Positions 26,001 to 36,456 of a stretch of 64,000 nucleotides of DNA are shown piece after piece (the first letter of the stretch is position 1; each line of letters starts with the position of its first letter). Under the pieces are notes generated by a model. The model ran no database searches. It saw only the letters and a program-made list of their open reading frames with translations, and had not been told where the DNA came from. The translations under genes were made by a program, and so were the position numbers. Origin of the DNA: Zoogloea sp041908905 (lineage in GTDB: Bacteria; Pseudomonadota; Gammaproteobacteria; Burkholderiales; Rhodocyclaceae); assembly GCF_041908905.1 (NCBI RefSeq), contig NZ_JAYREK010000005.1, positions 89,521-153,520 on the forward strand, in the 5' to 3' direction.

Positions 26001-26976
26001 GCGCAACGCCAAGCTGGTGTTCAGCGCCCCGCGCGCCGAGCTCCTTCAGGCCTGGTCCGAGACCAGCTACCGGATCGCCCGCCTGCGCGACGACGCGGAG
26101 TGTGCCAAGGAAGAGTTCGAGGCCCTCGCCGACGTGGCCAACCCGGGCCTGTCGGTGGCGCTCAGCTTCGATGCCGCCGAAGACATCGCGGCGCCCTTCA
26201 TCGCCACCGGTGCGCGGCCGAAGATCGCGATCCTGCGCGAGCAGGGCGTGAACTCCCAGGCCGAGATGGCGGCCGCCTTCGAGCGGGCCGGCTTTGCGCC
26301 CTTCGACGTGCATATGTCCGACCTGCAGGCCGGCCGCGTGCACCTGTCCGACTTCAAGGGCCTCGCGGCCTGCGGCGGCTTCTCCTACGGTGATGTGCTG
26401 GGGGCAGGGCAGGGCTGGGCCAAGTCCATCCTGTTCAACCCGGGCCTGCGCGAGCAGTTCGAGACCTTCTTCCACCGCGCCGACACCTTTGCGCTGGGCG
26501 TCTGCAACGGCTGCCAGATGATGTCCAACCTGGCCGAGATCATCCCGGGCGCCGACTGCTGGCCGCGCTTCCAGCGCAACCGCAGCGAGCAGTTCGAGGC
26601 CCGCTTCGTGATGGTCGAGGTGCAGGACAGCCCGTCCATCCTCCTCGCTGGCATGGCCGGCAGCCGGATGCCGATCGTGGTGTCCCACGGCGAGGGTCGC
26701 GCGGTGTTCCAGGGCGTCGACGCCCAGGACAACGCCAAGGTGGCCCTGCGCTACGTGGATAACACCGGTGCCGTGGCCGCCCGCTACCCGTTCAACCCGA
26801 ACGGTTCGCCCGAGGGCATCACCGGCCTCACCACGCCGGATGGCCGCTTCACCATCATGATGCCGCACCCGGAGCGCACCGCCCGCACGGTGCAGATGAG
26901 CTGGTATCCCGATACCCTGGGCGAGGATTCGCCCTGGATGCGGATGTTCCGCAACGCCCGCAAGTGGGTGGGTTGA
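23047..26976 (+). CDS. purL: Phosphoribosylformylglycinamidine synthase (single-chain)
   Basis: 1309 aa from the ATG at 23047 (MSEILKLRG), the usual length for large single-chain PurL of proteobacteria. The FGAM synthase domains lie in the order linker, ATP-binding (NSEHCRHKIFNADW, TGSGGEIRDEGATGRG), and a C-terminal glutamine amidotransferase with the nucleophile in GVCNGCQMM and the H-E pair near PHPERTARTVQMS. It converts FGAR, ATP and glutamine to FGAM in step four of purine synthesis. Monocistronic with a strong terminator. A long open frame on the opposite strand here is a GC artefact. Confidence 0.97.
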   Translation: MSEILKLRGAPAFSSSRLARLTDQVRAALPRLKGLAAEHWYFVEVNAPLSAEEQARLVDLLGAHPEGDAPVGSVLVVTPRLGTISPWSSKATDIAHQCGFDKIVRIERGLAFSLDLRGGLDADGRDAVLPLLHDRMTESVLDNADAAHALFHHYSPQPLTTVAIIEQGRDALVIANTELGLALSEDEIDYLVDNFTRMGRNPTDVELMMFAQANSEHCRHKIFNADWIIDGRPMEKTLFGMIRETHKAHPEGTVVAYSDNASVIEGAAVDKLYPDADGAWRFRNELTHILAKVETHNHPTAISPFPGASTGSGGEIRDEGATGRGSKPKAGLAGFSVSNLEIPGFEQPWEKHYGKPERIASALDIMIEGPLGAAAFNNEFGRPNLAGYFRSFEQSVQDEVRGYHKPIMIAGGLGSIQAEQSFKAKFGPGTLMIQLGGPGMLIGLGGGAASSMATGTNTADLDFASVQRGNPEIERRCQEVIDACWQKGAANPILAIHDVGAGGLSNAFPELADSAELGAHFELREVHIEEPGMSPREIWSNESQERYVLAIAPENLEVFRAICERERCPFAVVGTASNDGRLVVSDRHFGNNAVDMEMQVLLGKPPKMTRNVSSRQVFVPPFDVTDIELADACRRVLAMPAVASKNFLITIGDRSVGGMTARDQMVGPWQVPVADVAVTTMSFHGYLGEAFAMGERTPLATLDAPASGRMAIGEAITNIAAADIRSLGDVKLSANWMAAAGHRGEDVKLYRTVEAVSQFCQQAGLAIPVGKDSLSMRTAWTDEGESKQVVSPLSLIVTAFAPVQDVRRTLTPQLKFPEGVETELLLIDLGNNANRLGGSVLAQAYNSVAEHAPDVDAGQLKAFFELIQQWRKEDLILAYHDRADGGLFATLCEMAFASRCGLSVMLDTVAYDQYMNDVDGLDKRPDSLKGRFNDMLFKALFSEELGAVIQIRRSDRSRFTEQLRAARLSYHFVGEPNDRDELRFWRNAKLVFSAPRAELLQAWSETSYRIARLRDDAECAKEEFEALADVANPGLSVALSFDAAEDIAAPFIATGARPKIAILREQGVNSQAEMAAAFERAGFAPFDVHMSDLQAGRVHLSDFKGLAACGGFSYGDVLGAGQGWAKSILFNPGLREQFETFFHRADTFALGVCNGCQMMSNLAEIIPGADCWPRFQRNRSEQFEARFVMVEVQDSPSILLAGMAGSRMPIVVSHGEGRAVFQGVDAQDNAKVALRYVDNTGAVAARYPFNPNGSPEGITGLTTPDGRFTIMMPHPERTARTVQMSWYPDTLGEDSPWMRMFRNARKWVG

Positions 26977-26992
26977 GCCGCTGCGCCTGAGT

Positions 26993-27023
26993 AAAAAAGG
27001 CCGTCCCTCGGGGCGGCCTTTTT
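26993..27023 (+). terminator. Intrinsic terminator of purL
   Basis: AAAAAAGGCCG (26993-27003) and CGGCCTTTTT (27014-27023) pair across a ten-base loop, with a T5 tract, 16 bases after the stop. Confidence 0.9.
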
Positions 27024-27033
27024 GCTTTCGGCG

Positions 27034-27063
27034 CCGCCGGAGCGGTGAAGGCCGCTCCGGCGG
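27034..27063. repeat. Perfect 12-bp inverted repeat between convergent purL and ETF-QO
   Basis: CCGCCGGAGCGG (27034-27045) and CCGCTCCGGCGG (27052-27063) pair around a six-base loop. It ends nine bases from the ETF-QO stop. There is no T-tract on the minus strand, so it may act as an RNA 3'-end stabiliser or a weak terminator for that gene. Confidence 0.75.
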
Positions 27064-27072
27064 GGTGGATGC

Positions 27073-28716
27073 TTACATGCCCTGGTAGATCGGGCCTTCG
27101 CCGCCCTGGGGGGTGACCCAGTTGATGTTCTGGGTCGGGTCCTTGATGTCGCAGGTCTTGCAATGCACGCAGTTCTGGGCGTTGATCTGCAGGCGCGGGT
27201 TGTCGCCCTCGGCGCTGCGCACGATCTCATACACGCCGGCCGGGCAGTAGCGCTGCTCGGGGGCGTCGTACCTGGCCAGGTTGATGCTGATCGGCACCGA
27301 GGCGTCCTTGAGCTGCAGGTGGCAGGGCTCGTCTTCCTCGTGGTTGGTGTTGGAGAGGAACACCGAGGACAGCCGGTCGAAGGTGAGCTTGCCGTCGGGC
27401 TTCGGGTACTCGATCGGGCTGCATTCGGCCGCCGGGCGGAGCGCGGTGTGGTCGGCGGTGTTGTGCAGGGTCCAGGGCACGTTGCCGCCGAAGAGCTTCT
27501 GCTCGGCGCCGAACAGGAAGGAGCCCAGCCACAGGCCCTTCTTCATGTAGGGCTTGAAGTTGCGGGTCTTGTGCAGCTCGGCGTGCAGCCAGCTGGCCTT
27601 GAAGGCTTCCGGATAGCTGGCGAGCTCGTCCTGGCTGCGCTCGGCCGCGAGGGCCTCGTAGGCGGCCTCGGCGGCCAGCATGCCGGACTTCATCGCGGCG
27701 TGGGAGCCCTTGATGCGCGCGGCGTTGAGGAAGCCGGCATCGTCGCCGATCAGCGCGCCGCCCGGGAAGACCAGCTTGGGCTGGCTCTGCAGGCCACCGG
27801 CGGCGATTGCGCGGGCGCCGTAGGCGAGGCGCTTGCCACCCTCGAGGAACTTGCGGAGTTCCGGATGGGTCTTGTAGCGCTGGAACTCTTCGAAGGGCGA
27901 CAGGAAGGGGTTGGTGTAGTTGAGGCCGACCACGAAGCCGACCGCCACCAGGTTGTCCTCGAGGTGATAGCAGAAGCCGCCGCCATAGGTGGCGGTGTCC
28001 ATCGGCCAGCCGGCGGTGTGCACCACCAGGCCCGGCACGTGCTGGGCGGCGGGGATTTCCCACAGCTCCTTGATGCCGATGCCGTAGGTTTGCGGGTCGA
28101 CGCCATCGCGCAGGTTGAAGCGGGTCTCCAGCTCCTTGCCCAGGTGGCCGCGGCAGCCTTCGGCGAACAGGGTGTAGCGGGCGCGCAGTTCCATGCCCGG
28201 CTGGAAGTTGGGGCCCTGGCTGCCGTCCTTCAGGAGGCCCATGTCGCCGGTGATGACGCCGGCCACGGCGCCCTTGTCGTCGAGCAGCAGTTGTGCGCCG
28301 GCAAAACCGGGGTAGACTTCGACGCCCATCGCTTCGGCCTGCTCACCCAGCCACTTGACCACATTGCCGAGGCGGACGATGTAGTTGCCCTCGTTGTGGA
28401 AGCTGTCGGGCAGCAGGCCGTTGGGCACCTGGCGCCCACCGGTTTCGGAGAGGAAGATCACCCGGTCTTCGGTGACGGGGGTGTTCAGCGGGGCGCCGAG
28501 GGCCTTCCAGTCGGGGATGAGTTCGTTCAGGGCGCGGGGATCGATGACGGCGCCGGAGAGGATGTGGGCGCCGATTTCGGCCGCCTTCTCGATCAGGCAG
28601 ACCGAAAAATCCTGCCCCTTCTCGGCCGCCAGTTGCTTCAGCCTGATCGCCGCGGCAAGGCCGGCAGGGCCGCCGCCGACGATCAGGACGTCGAATTCCA
28701 TGGATTCCCGTTCCAT
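27073..28716 (-). CDS. Electron-transfer flavoprotein:ubiquinone oxidoreductase (ETF-QO)
   Basis: 547 aa from the ATG at 28716, with AGGAGA upstream; a TTG one codon earlier is possible. FAD-binding VGGGPAG (13-19), an ubiquinone-binding and membrane-associating middle region, and a C-terminal 4Fe-4S ligand set (CPAGVYE, then CVHCKTCDIKDP). It passes electrons from reduced ETF to ubiquinone, linking acyl-CoA dehydrogenation to the respiratory chain. No etfAB genes are adjacent. It is divergent from the thioesterase gene. Confidence 0.95.
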   Translation of the reverse strand: MERESMEFDVLIVGGGPAGLAAAIRLKQLAAEKGQDFSVCLIEKAAEIGAHILSGAVIDPRALNELIPDWKALGAPLNTPVTEDRVIFLSETGGRQVPNGLLPDSFHNEGNYIVRLGNVVKWLGEQAEAMGVEVYPGFAGAQLLLDDKGAVAGVITGDMGLLKDGSQGPNFQPGMELRARYTLFAEGCRGHLGKELETRFNLRDGVDPQTYGIGIKELWEIPAAQHVPGLVVHTAGWPMDTATYGGGFCYHLEDNLVAVGFVVGLNYTNPFLSPFEEFQRYKTHPELRKFLEGGKRLAYGARAIAAGGLQSQPKLVFPGGALIGDDAGFLNAARIKGSHAAMKSGMLAAEAAYEALAAERSQDELASYPEAFKASWLHAELHKTRNFKPYMKKGLWLGSFLFGAEQKLFGGNVPWTLHNTADHTALRPAAECSPIEYPKPDGKLTFDRLSSVFLSNTNHEEDEPCHLQLKDASVPISINLARYDAPEQRYCPAGVYEIVRSAEGDNPRLQINAQNCVHCKTCDIKDPTQNINWVTPQGGEGPIYQGM

Positions 28717-28908
28717 CAATGTCTCCTAGAGTGTCGCATATTGGTTTTGTGACCTGGGGTGAAGGCTAACCCTGGTCCGGAATGAGGGCAATCCACCTGT
28801 TGGCCCCATACGGTGGCGTATGTTACCTTGCCCGAGTTGAACGGTACAGATCCCTGGCCTGACAATTTTGCACTTCCCAAAATAGAAATTCCCTGAGGAG
28901 ACAATACG

Positions 28909-29337
28909 ATGACCGAACTCGCGAAGGCCCCGGAGGGCGCCCGCCACCTGCTGATCACGTCCCGCATGTCCGTCCGCTGGGGCGACATGGATGCCTACGG
29001 GCACGTCAACAACACGGTGTATTTTCGTTACATGGAGCAGGTGCGGGTCGAGTGGCTGGAGCAGATGGGCTCGGTGGTGCGGCCGGACAACGCGGTCGCG
29101 CCGGTGATCATCAATGCAGCATGCACTTTCCTGATGCCCGTCAATTATCCCGCAACCGTCATCATTCGTATGTATGGCGGCGAGCCCGGCCGCAGCAGCG
29201 TCATGACCTGGTACGAGCTGAGCATCGAGGGCGACGAGCGCCTCTACGCCGAGGGTAGCGCCAAGGTCGTGTGGATGAACCCGCAGACCGGCAAGTCGGT
29301 GCCGCTCCCCGAGGTGGTGCGCGCCGCGGTATGCTGA
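28909..29337 (+). CDS. Hot-dog-fold acyl-CoA thioesterase (4HBT/YbgC-like)
   Basis: 142 aa. RWGDMDAYGHVNNTVYFRYMEQ (24-45) is the signature helix and active-site region of 4-hydroxybenzoyl-CoA-type thioesterases, with Asp26/Asp28 as the likely catalytic acids. Start has TGAGGAG upstream. It precedes acetoacetyl-CoA synthetase by 63 bases on the same strand, so the two probably share a transcript and CoA-ester metabolism. Chain-length specificity is not predictable. Confidence 0.9.
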   Translation: MTELAKAPEGARHLLITSRMSVRWGDMDAYGHVNNTVYFRYMEQVRVEWLEQMGSVVRPDNAVAPVIINAACTFLMPVNYPATVIIRMYGGEPGRSSVMTWYELSIEGDERLYAEGSAKVVWMNPQTGKSVPLPEVVRAAVC

Positions 29338-29400
29338 GCGGCTGTTATCGAAGCGAGGCGGCCGGCTGGGAGGGTCGGCGCCAGAACCAGGAGATGCGTG

Positions 29401-31380
<1,980 letters not shown>

Positions 31381-31395
31381 GGAGGCATCGAACCC

Positions 31396-31944
31396 ATGTT
31401 GATGAATCGTGAAACCTCCAGCCTGCTGGTGGTCGACGTGCAGGAGCGCCTGCTGCCGTCGATCGCCGATGGTGAAGCCGTACTCGGCAACTGCGCCTGG
31501 CTGGTCGGCGTGGCGCGGCGGATGGGTGTGCCGGTGGTCGTCTCCGAGCAGTATCCCGAGGGCCTGGGGCCGACCGCGGCGTCGCTGCGGGCTGCCGCGG
31601 GCGATGCGCAGCTCGTCACCAAGACCCACTTCTCGTGTGTCGCCGACGGCTGTCTCGTCGGTACCGCAGTCGACCAGCGCCGCCAGGTGGTGGTGGTGGG
31701 CACCGAGGCCCACGTCTGCGTGCTGCAAACGGTGCTGGACCTGCGCTGGCAGGGCAAGGAGGTCTTCCTGGTTGCCGATGCGGTGGGCTCCCGCAAGCCG
31801 GCCGACAAGGACGCGGCGCTCGCCCGCATGCGCAGCCACGGGGTCGAGATCGTGACCCGCGAGATGGTCGCCTTCGAGTGGCTGCACGACAGCGCGGGCC
31901 CGCTGTTCCGCGAGATCAACCGGGATTTCATCCGGGACAACTAG
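31396..31944 (+). CDS. Isochorismatase-family cysteine hydrolase
   Basis: 182 aa. The catalytic triad of the family is visible: Asp14 in VVDVQ, Lys76 in TKTHFSC and Cys108 in EAHVCV, with the cis-peptide region VVVGTEAH. GGAGG ribosome site ten bases before the ATG and 15 bases after the aacS stop, so likely the third gene of the operon. Family members hydrolyse amides, nicotinamide or ester-like substrates. The YcaC-type layout is closest, but the substrate is unknown. Confidence 0.9.
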   Translation: MLMNRETSSLLVVDVQERLLPSIADGEAVLGNCAWLVGVARRMGVPVVVSEQYPEGLGPTAASLRAAAGDAQLVTKTHFSCVADGCLVGTAVDQRRQVVVVGTEAHVCVLQTVLDLRWQGKEVFLVADAVGSRKPADKDAALARMRSHGVEIVTREMVAFEWLHDSAGPLFREINRDFIRDN

Positions 31945-32029
31945 CCTCTCGCAGGCCCGGGGGAGGCCCGGCGGGCGGCGCTGCCTGGCCGTCGGGCCCC
32001 GGAGCGGGCAGCTTTGCTGTGCTCCACCG

Positions 32030-32059
32030 TTGAAGAGAGGGGGGTGAATCGGCTATCAT
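32030..32059 (+). promoter_or_regulatory. Sigma70 promoter of pyrG
   Basis: TTGAAG (32030-32035), an 18-base spacer and TATCAT (32054-32059). The predicted start would be near 32066, about 20 bases before the pyrG ATG. Confidence 0.6.
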
Positions 32060-32085
32060 TCCCCTTTCCAGAAGTCCCCCGTGTC

Positions 32086-33720
<1,635 letters not shown>

Positions 33721-33731
33721 AAGGAATCCCC

Positions 33732-34571
33732 ATGAAACTCTGCGGTTTCGATGTCGGTCTGGACAAACCCTTCTTCCTGATCGCCGGGCCCTGCGTCATC
33801 GAGTCCCGGGAGATGGCCCTCGAAACCGCGGCGGCGCTCAAGGAAATCTGCGCCGAACTGGCGATTCCGTTCATCTACAAGTCCAGCTACGACAAGGCCA
33901 ACCGCAGCTCCGGCAAGTCGTTCCGCGGCATGGGCATGGAGAAGGGCCTCGAGATCCTCGCCGAGGTGCGTGAGCGCGTCGGCGTGCCGGTCCTCACCGA
34001 TGTCCACACCGAGGCCGAGGTGCCCCATGTGGCGGCGGTGGTCGATGTGCTGCAGACGCCGGCCTTCCTGTGCCGGCAGACCGACTTCATCCACGCGGTC
34101 GCCTCCTGCGGCAAGCCGGTCAACATCAAGAAGGGTCAGTTCCTCGCCCCGGGCGACATGAAGAACGTCGTTGACAAGGCCCGCGAGGTGAACGGCGGCG
34201 CCGACAACATCATGGTCTGCGAGCGCGGCGTCTCCTTCGGCTACAACAACCTGGTTTCCGACATGCGCTCGCTGGCGATCATGCGCGAGACCGGCTGCCC
34301 GGTGGTCTTCGATGCCACCCACTCGGTACAGCTGCCGGGCGGGCAGGGCACCTCGTCGGGTGGTCAGCGGGAGTTCGTGCCCGTGCTGGCCCGCGCCGCG
34401 GTGGCGGTCGGCATCTCCGGCCTCTTCATGGAGACCCACCCCGACCCGGCCAAGGCTTTCTCCGACGGCCCCAACGCGTGGCCGCTGCCGCGCCTCAAGT
34501 CACTGCTTGCCACGCTGAAGGCCATTGATGCGGTGGTCAAGGCAGAAGGCTTCGAGGAAGCGCGGGGCTGA
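33732..34571 (+). CDS. kdsA: 3-deoxy-D-manno-octulosonate 8-phosphate synthase
   Basis: 279 aa; AAAGGA upstream of the ATG. Condenses arabinose 5-phosphate with PEP to KDO-8-phosphate for the lipopolysaccharide inner core. Substrate-binding KSSYDKANRSS, QTDFIHAVASCGKPVNIKKGQFLAP and HSVQLPGG are conserved. At the position of the E. coli Asn26, the sequence reads IAGPCVIES with Cys21, the residue that binds metal in class II (metal-dependent) enzymes. Together with the downstream ETHPDPAKAFSDGPN (His, Asp ligands), this favours the metal-dependent class. Confidence 0.96.
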   Translation: MKLCGFDVGLDKPFFLIAGPCVIESREMALETAAALKEICAELAIPFIYKSSYDKANRSSGKSFRGMGMEKGLEILAEVRERVGVPVLTDVHTEAEVPHVAAVVDVLQTPAFLCRQTDFIHAVASCGKPVNIKKGQFLAPGDMKNVVDKAREVNGGADNIMVCERGVSFGYNNLVSDMRSLAIMRETGCPVVFDATHSVQLPGGQGTSSGGQREFVPVLARAAVAVGISGLFMETHPDPAKAFSDGPNAWPLPRLKSLLATLKAIDAVVKAEGFEEARG

Positions 34572-34646
34572 ACCAGGCTGGCCAGATTTTGAAGTTCGAG
34601 GTGGCGGGAGCGTCGCCGGTTTAAATTCAGACAAGAAAGGAAGTTC

Positions 34647-35936
34647 ATGAGCGCCATTGTTGATGTCATTGCCCGCGAGATTCTCGACTCCCGCGGTAAC
34701 CCCACCGTCGAAGCCGACGTGTTGCTGGAATCCGGCGTGATGGGCCGTGCCGCGGTGCCGTCCGGTGCCTCCACCGGCTCCCGCGAGGCCATCGAGCTGC
34801 GCGACGGCGATGCCGCCCGCTACTTGGGCAAGGGCGTCCTGCAGGCCGTCGAGAACGTCAACACCGAAATCTCCGAAGCCCTGATCGGTCTCGACGCCGA
34901 AGACCAGGCCTTCATCGACCGCACCCTGATCGAGCTCGACGGCACCGACAACAAGTCCCGCCTCGGCGCCAACGCGATGCTGGCCGTCTCGATGGCCGTC
35001 GCCAAGGCGGCCGCCGAAGAGGCCGGCCTGCCCCTCTACCGCTACTTCGGCGGTTCCGGCCGCATGGCGATGCCGGTGCCGATGATGAACGTCATCAACG
35101 GCGGCGCTCACGCCAACAACTCCCTGGACATCCAGGAATGCATGATCATGCCGGTCGGCGCCAAGAGCTTCCGTGAAGCCCTGCGCTGCGGTGCCGAGAT
35201 CTTCCATCACCTCAAGAAGCTCACCGACAAGAAGGGCTACCCCACCACCGTCGGCGACGAGGGCGGTTTCGCCCCCAACGTGTCGGGCACCGACGAAGCC
35301 CTCAACCTGATCCTCGAAGCCATCGCCAACGCGGGCTACGAAGCTGGCCGCGACGTGGTGCTGGCCCTCGACTGCGCCGCCTCCGAGTTCTACAAGAACG
35401 GCATGTACGAGCTGGAAGGTGAGGGCCTGTCCCTGACCGCCGCGGGTTTCGTCGATTACCTGGCCACCCTGGTGGACAAGTTCCCGATCATCTCCATCGA
35501 AGACGGCATGGCCGAAGGCGATTGGGAAGGCTGGAAGCTGCTCACCGAGCGCCTCGGCAAGCGCGTGCAGATCGTCGGTGACGACCTCTTCGTCACCAAC
35601 ACCAAGATCCTGAAGGAAGGCATCGAGAAGGGCATCGCCAACTCCATCCTCATCAAGATCAACCAGATCGGCACCCTCACCGAAACCTTCGAGGCCGTCG
35701 AGCTGGCCAAGCGCTTCGGCTACACCGCGGTGATCTCCCACCGTTCCGGCGAAACCGAAGACTCCACCATCGCCGACATCTCGGTGGGCCTCAACGCCAT
35801 GCAGATCAAGACGGGTTCGCTGTCCCGCTCCGACCGCATCTCCAAGTACAACCAGCTGCTGCGCATCGAGGAAGATCTCGGCGATACCGCCATCTACCCG
35901 GGCCTGTCGGCTTTCTACAACCTGCGCAAGATCTGA
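34647..35936 (+). CDS. eno: Enolase
   Basis: 429 aa, full length. AGAAAGGAAG ribosome site. Active-site segments are intact: NPTVEADV, SGASTGSREA, GGAHANNSLDIQE, VGDEGGFAPN, EDGMAEGDWEGW, GDDLFVTN, KINQIGT and SHRSGETED. Interconverts 2-phosphoglycerate and phosphoenolpyruvate, and is also an RNA degradosome component in many proteobacteria. Lies 75 bases after kdsA, 68 before ftsB. Confidence 0.98.
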   Translation: MSAIVDVIAREILDSRGNPTVEADVLLESGVMGRAAVPSGASTGSREAIELRDGDAARYLGKGVLQAVENVNTEISEALIGLDAEDQAFIDRTLIELDGTDNKSRLGANAMLAVSMAVAKAAAEEAGLPLYRYFGGSGRMAMPVPMMNVINGGAHANNSLDIQECMIMPVGAKSFREALRCGAEIFHHLKKLTDKKGYPTTVGDEGGFAPNVSGTDEALNLILEAIANAGYEAGRDVVLALDCAASEFYKNGMYELEGEGLSLTAAGFVDYLATLVDKFPIISIEDGMAEGDWEGWKLLTERLGKRVQIVGDDLFVTNTKILKEGIEKGIANSILIKINQIGTLTETFEAVELAKRFGYTAVISHRSGETEDSTIADISVGLNAMQIKTGSLSRSDRISKYNQLLRIEEDLGDTAIYPGLSAFYNLRKI

Positions 35937-36004
35937 TTTCCGGATCGCAGGAGGGTGGCCGGCAAGCGCCGGCCACCCCGCATCTCGTTTCTCTTCCCCG
36001 AACC

Positions 36005-36280
36005 ATTCGCTGGCCCAGTATCGTCCTTGCCCTTCTTGTTGTCGTCCTGCAGTACCCCTTGTGGATCGGCAAGGGCGGCTGGCTGCGCGTGTGGGAGGTC
36101 GAGAAGCAGCTCACCGCCTCCCGGGAAGCCAATCGGCGTCTAGAGCAGCGCAACAGCAGCCTCGAGGCCGAGGTCCGCGACCTGAAGACCGGCTACGAGG
36201 CGGTCGAGGAGCGCGCCCGCTTTGAACTCGGCTTCACCAGGGCCGACGAAGTCTTCGTCCAGACCCCGCAGACCCGCTGA
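36005..36280 (+). CDS. ftsB: Cell division protein FtsB, with apparent ATT start
   Basis: 91 aa if read from ATT at 36005. Residues 2-20 (RWPSIVLALLVVVLQYPLW) form the conserved membrane anchor, then GKGGWLRVWEVEKQL and a coiled coil to ~70, as in FtsB, which links FtsL/FtsQ in the divisome. Conservation ends exactly at the ATT, where family members normally have Met-Arg-Trp. There is no in-frame ATG, GTG or TTG upstream before the end of eno, and the next start-like codon (TTG, 36059) would remove the whole membrane helix. A good ribosome site at 35948-35955 lies in another frame. A sequencing error (ATG read as ATT) cannot be excluded. Confidence 0.8.
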   Translation: MRWPSIVLALLVVVLQYPLWIGKGGWLRVWEVEKQLTASREANRRLEQRNSSLEAEVRDLKTGYEAVEERARFELGFTRADEVFVQTPQTR

Positions 36281-36300
36281 AGCGCCCCGGGGATTGCGCG

Positions 36301-36329
36301 CCGGGACGTCCGTCTGACGTCCGGTTTTT
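36301..36329 (+). terminator. Intrinsic terminator after ftsB
   Basis: CCGGGACGTC (36301-36310) and GACGTCCGG (36316-36324) pair with one bulged G, followed by five T. It closes the pyrG-kdsA-eno-ftsB transcript. The rest of the 176-base gap to the convergent gene shows nothing else I can identify. Confidence 0.75.
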
Positions 36330-36456
36330 CCCATTTAATCCCTGGCCGGCATGCCGTCCTGCTCCGGCGCGACTCGCCAAGGCAGGCTTTCTGCGTTTGT
36401 CGAAGGCCGGGTAGCGCGACCCGCATGGGCGCGCCACCCTCTCTTCATGACGGCGC

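Noticed and set aside
22810..26868. A 1352-codon open frame opposite purL
   Set aside because: It is a high-GC shadow of purL; composition is Val/Gly/Ala/His-rich without family signals.
35955..36143. A GTG-started frame with a good ribosome site before ftsB
   Set aside because: The translated product is low-complexity, out of frame with FtsB, and not conserved; the GGAGG may be accidental.
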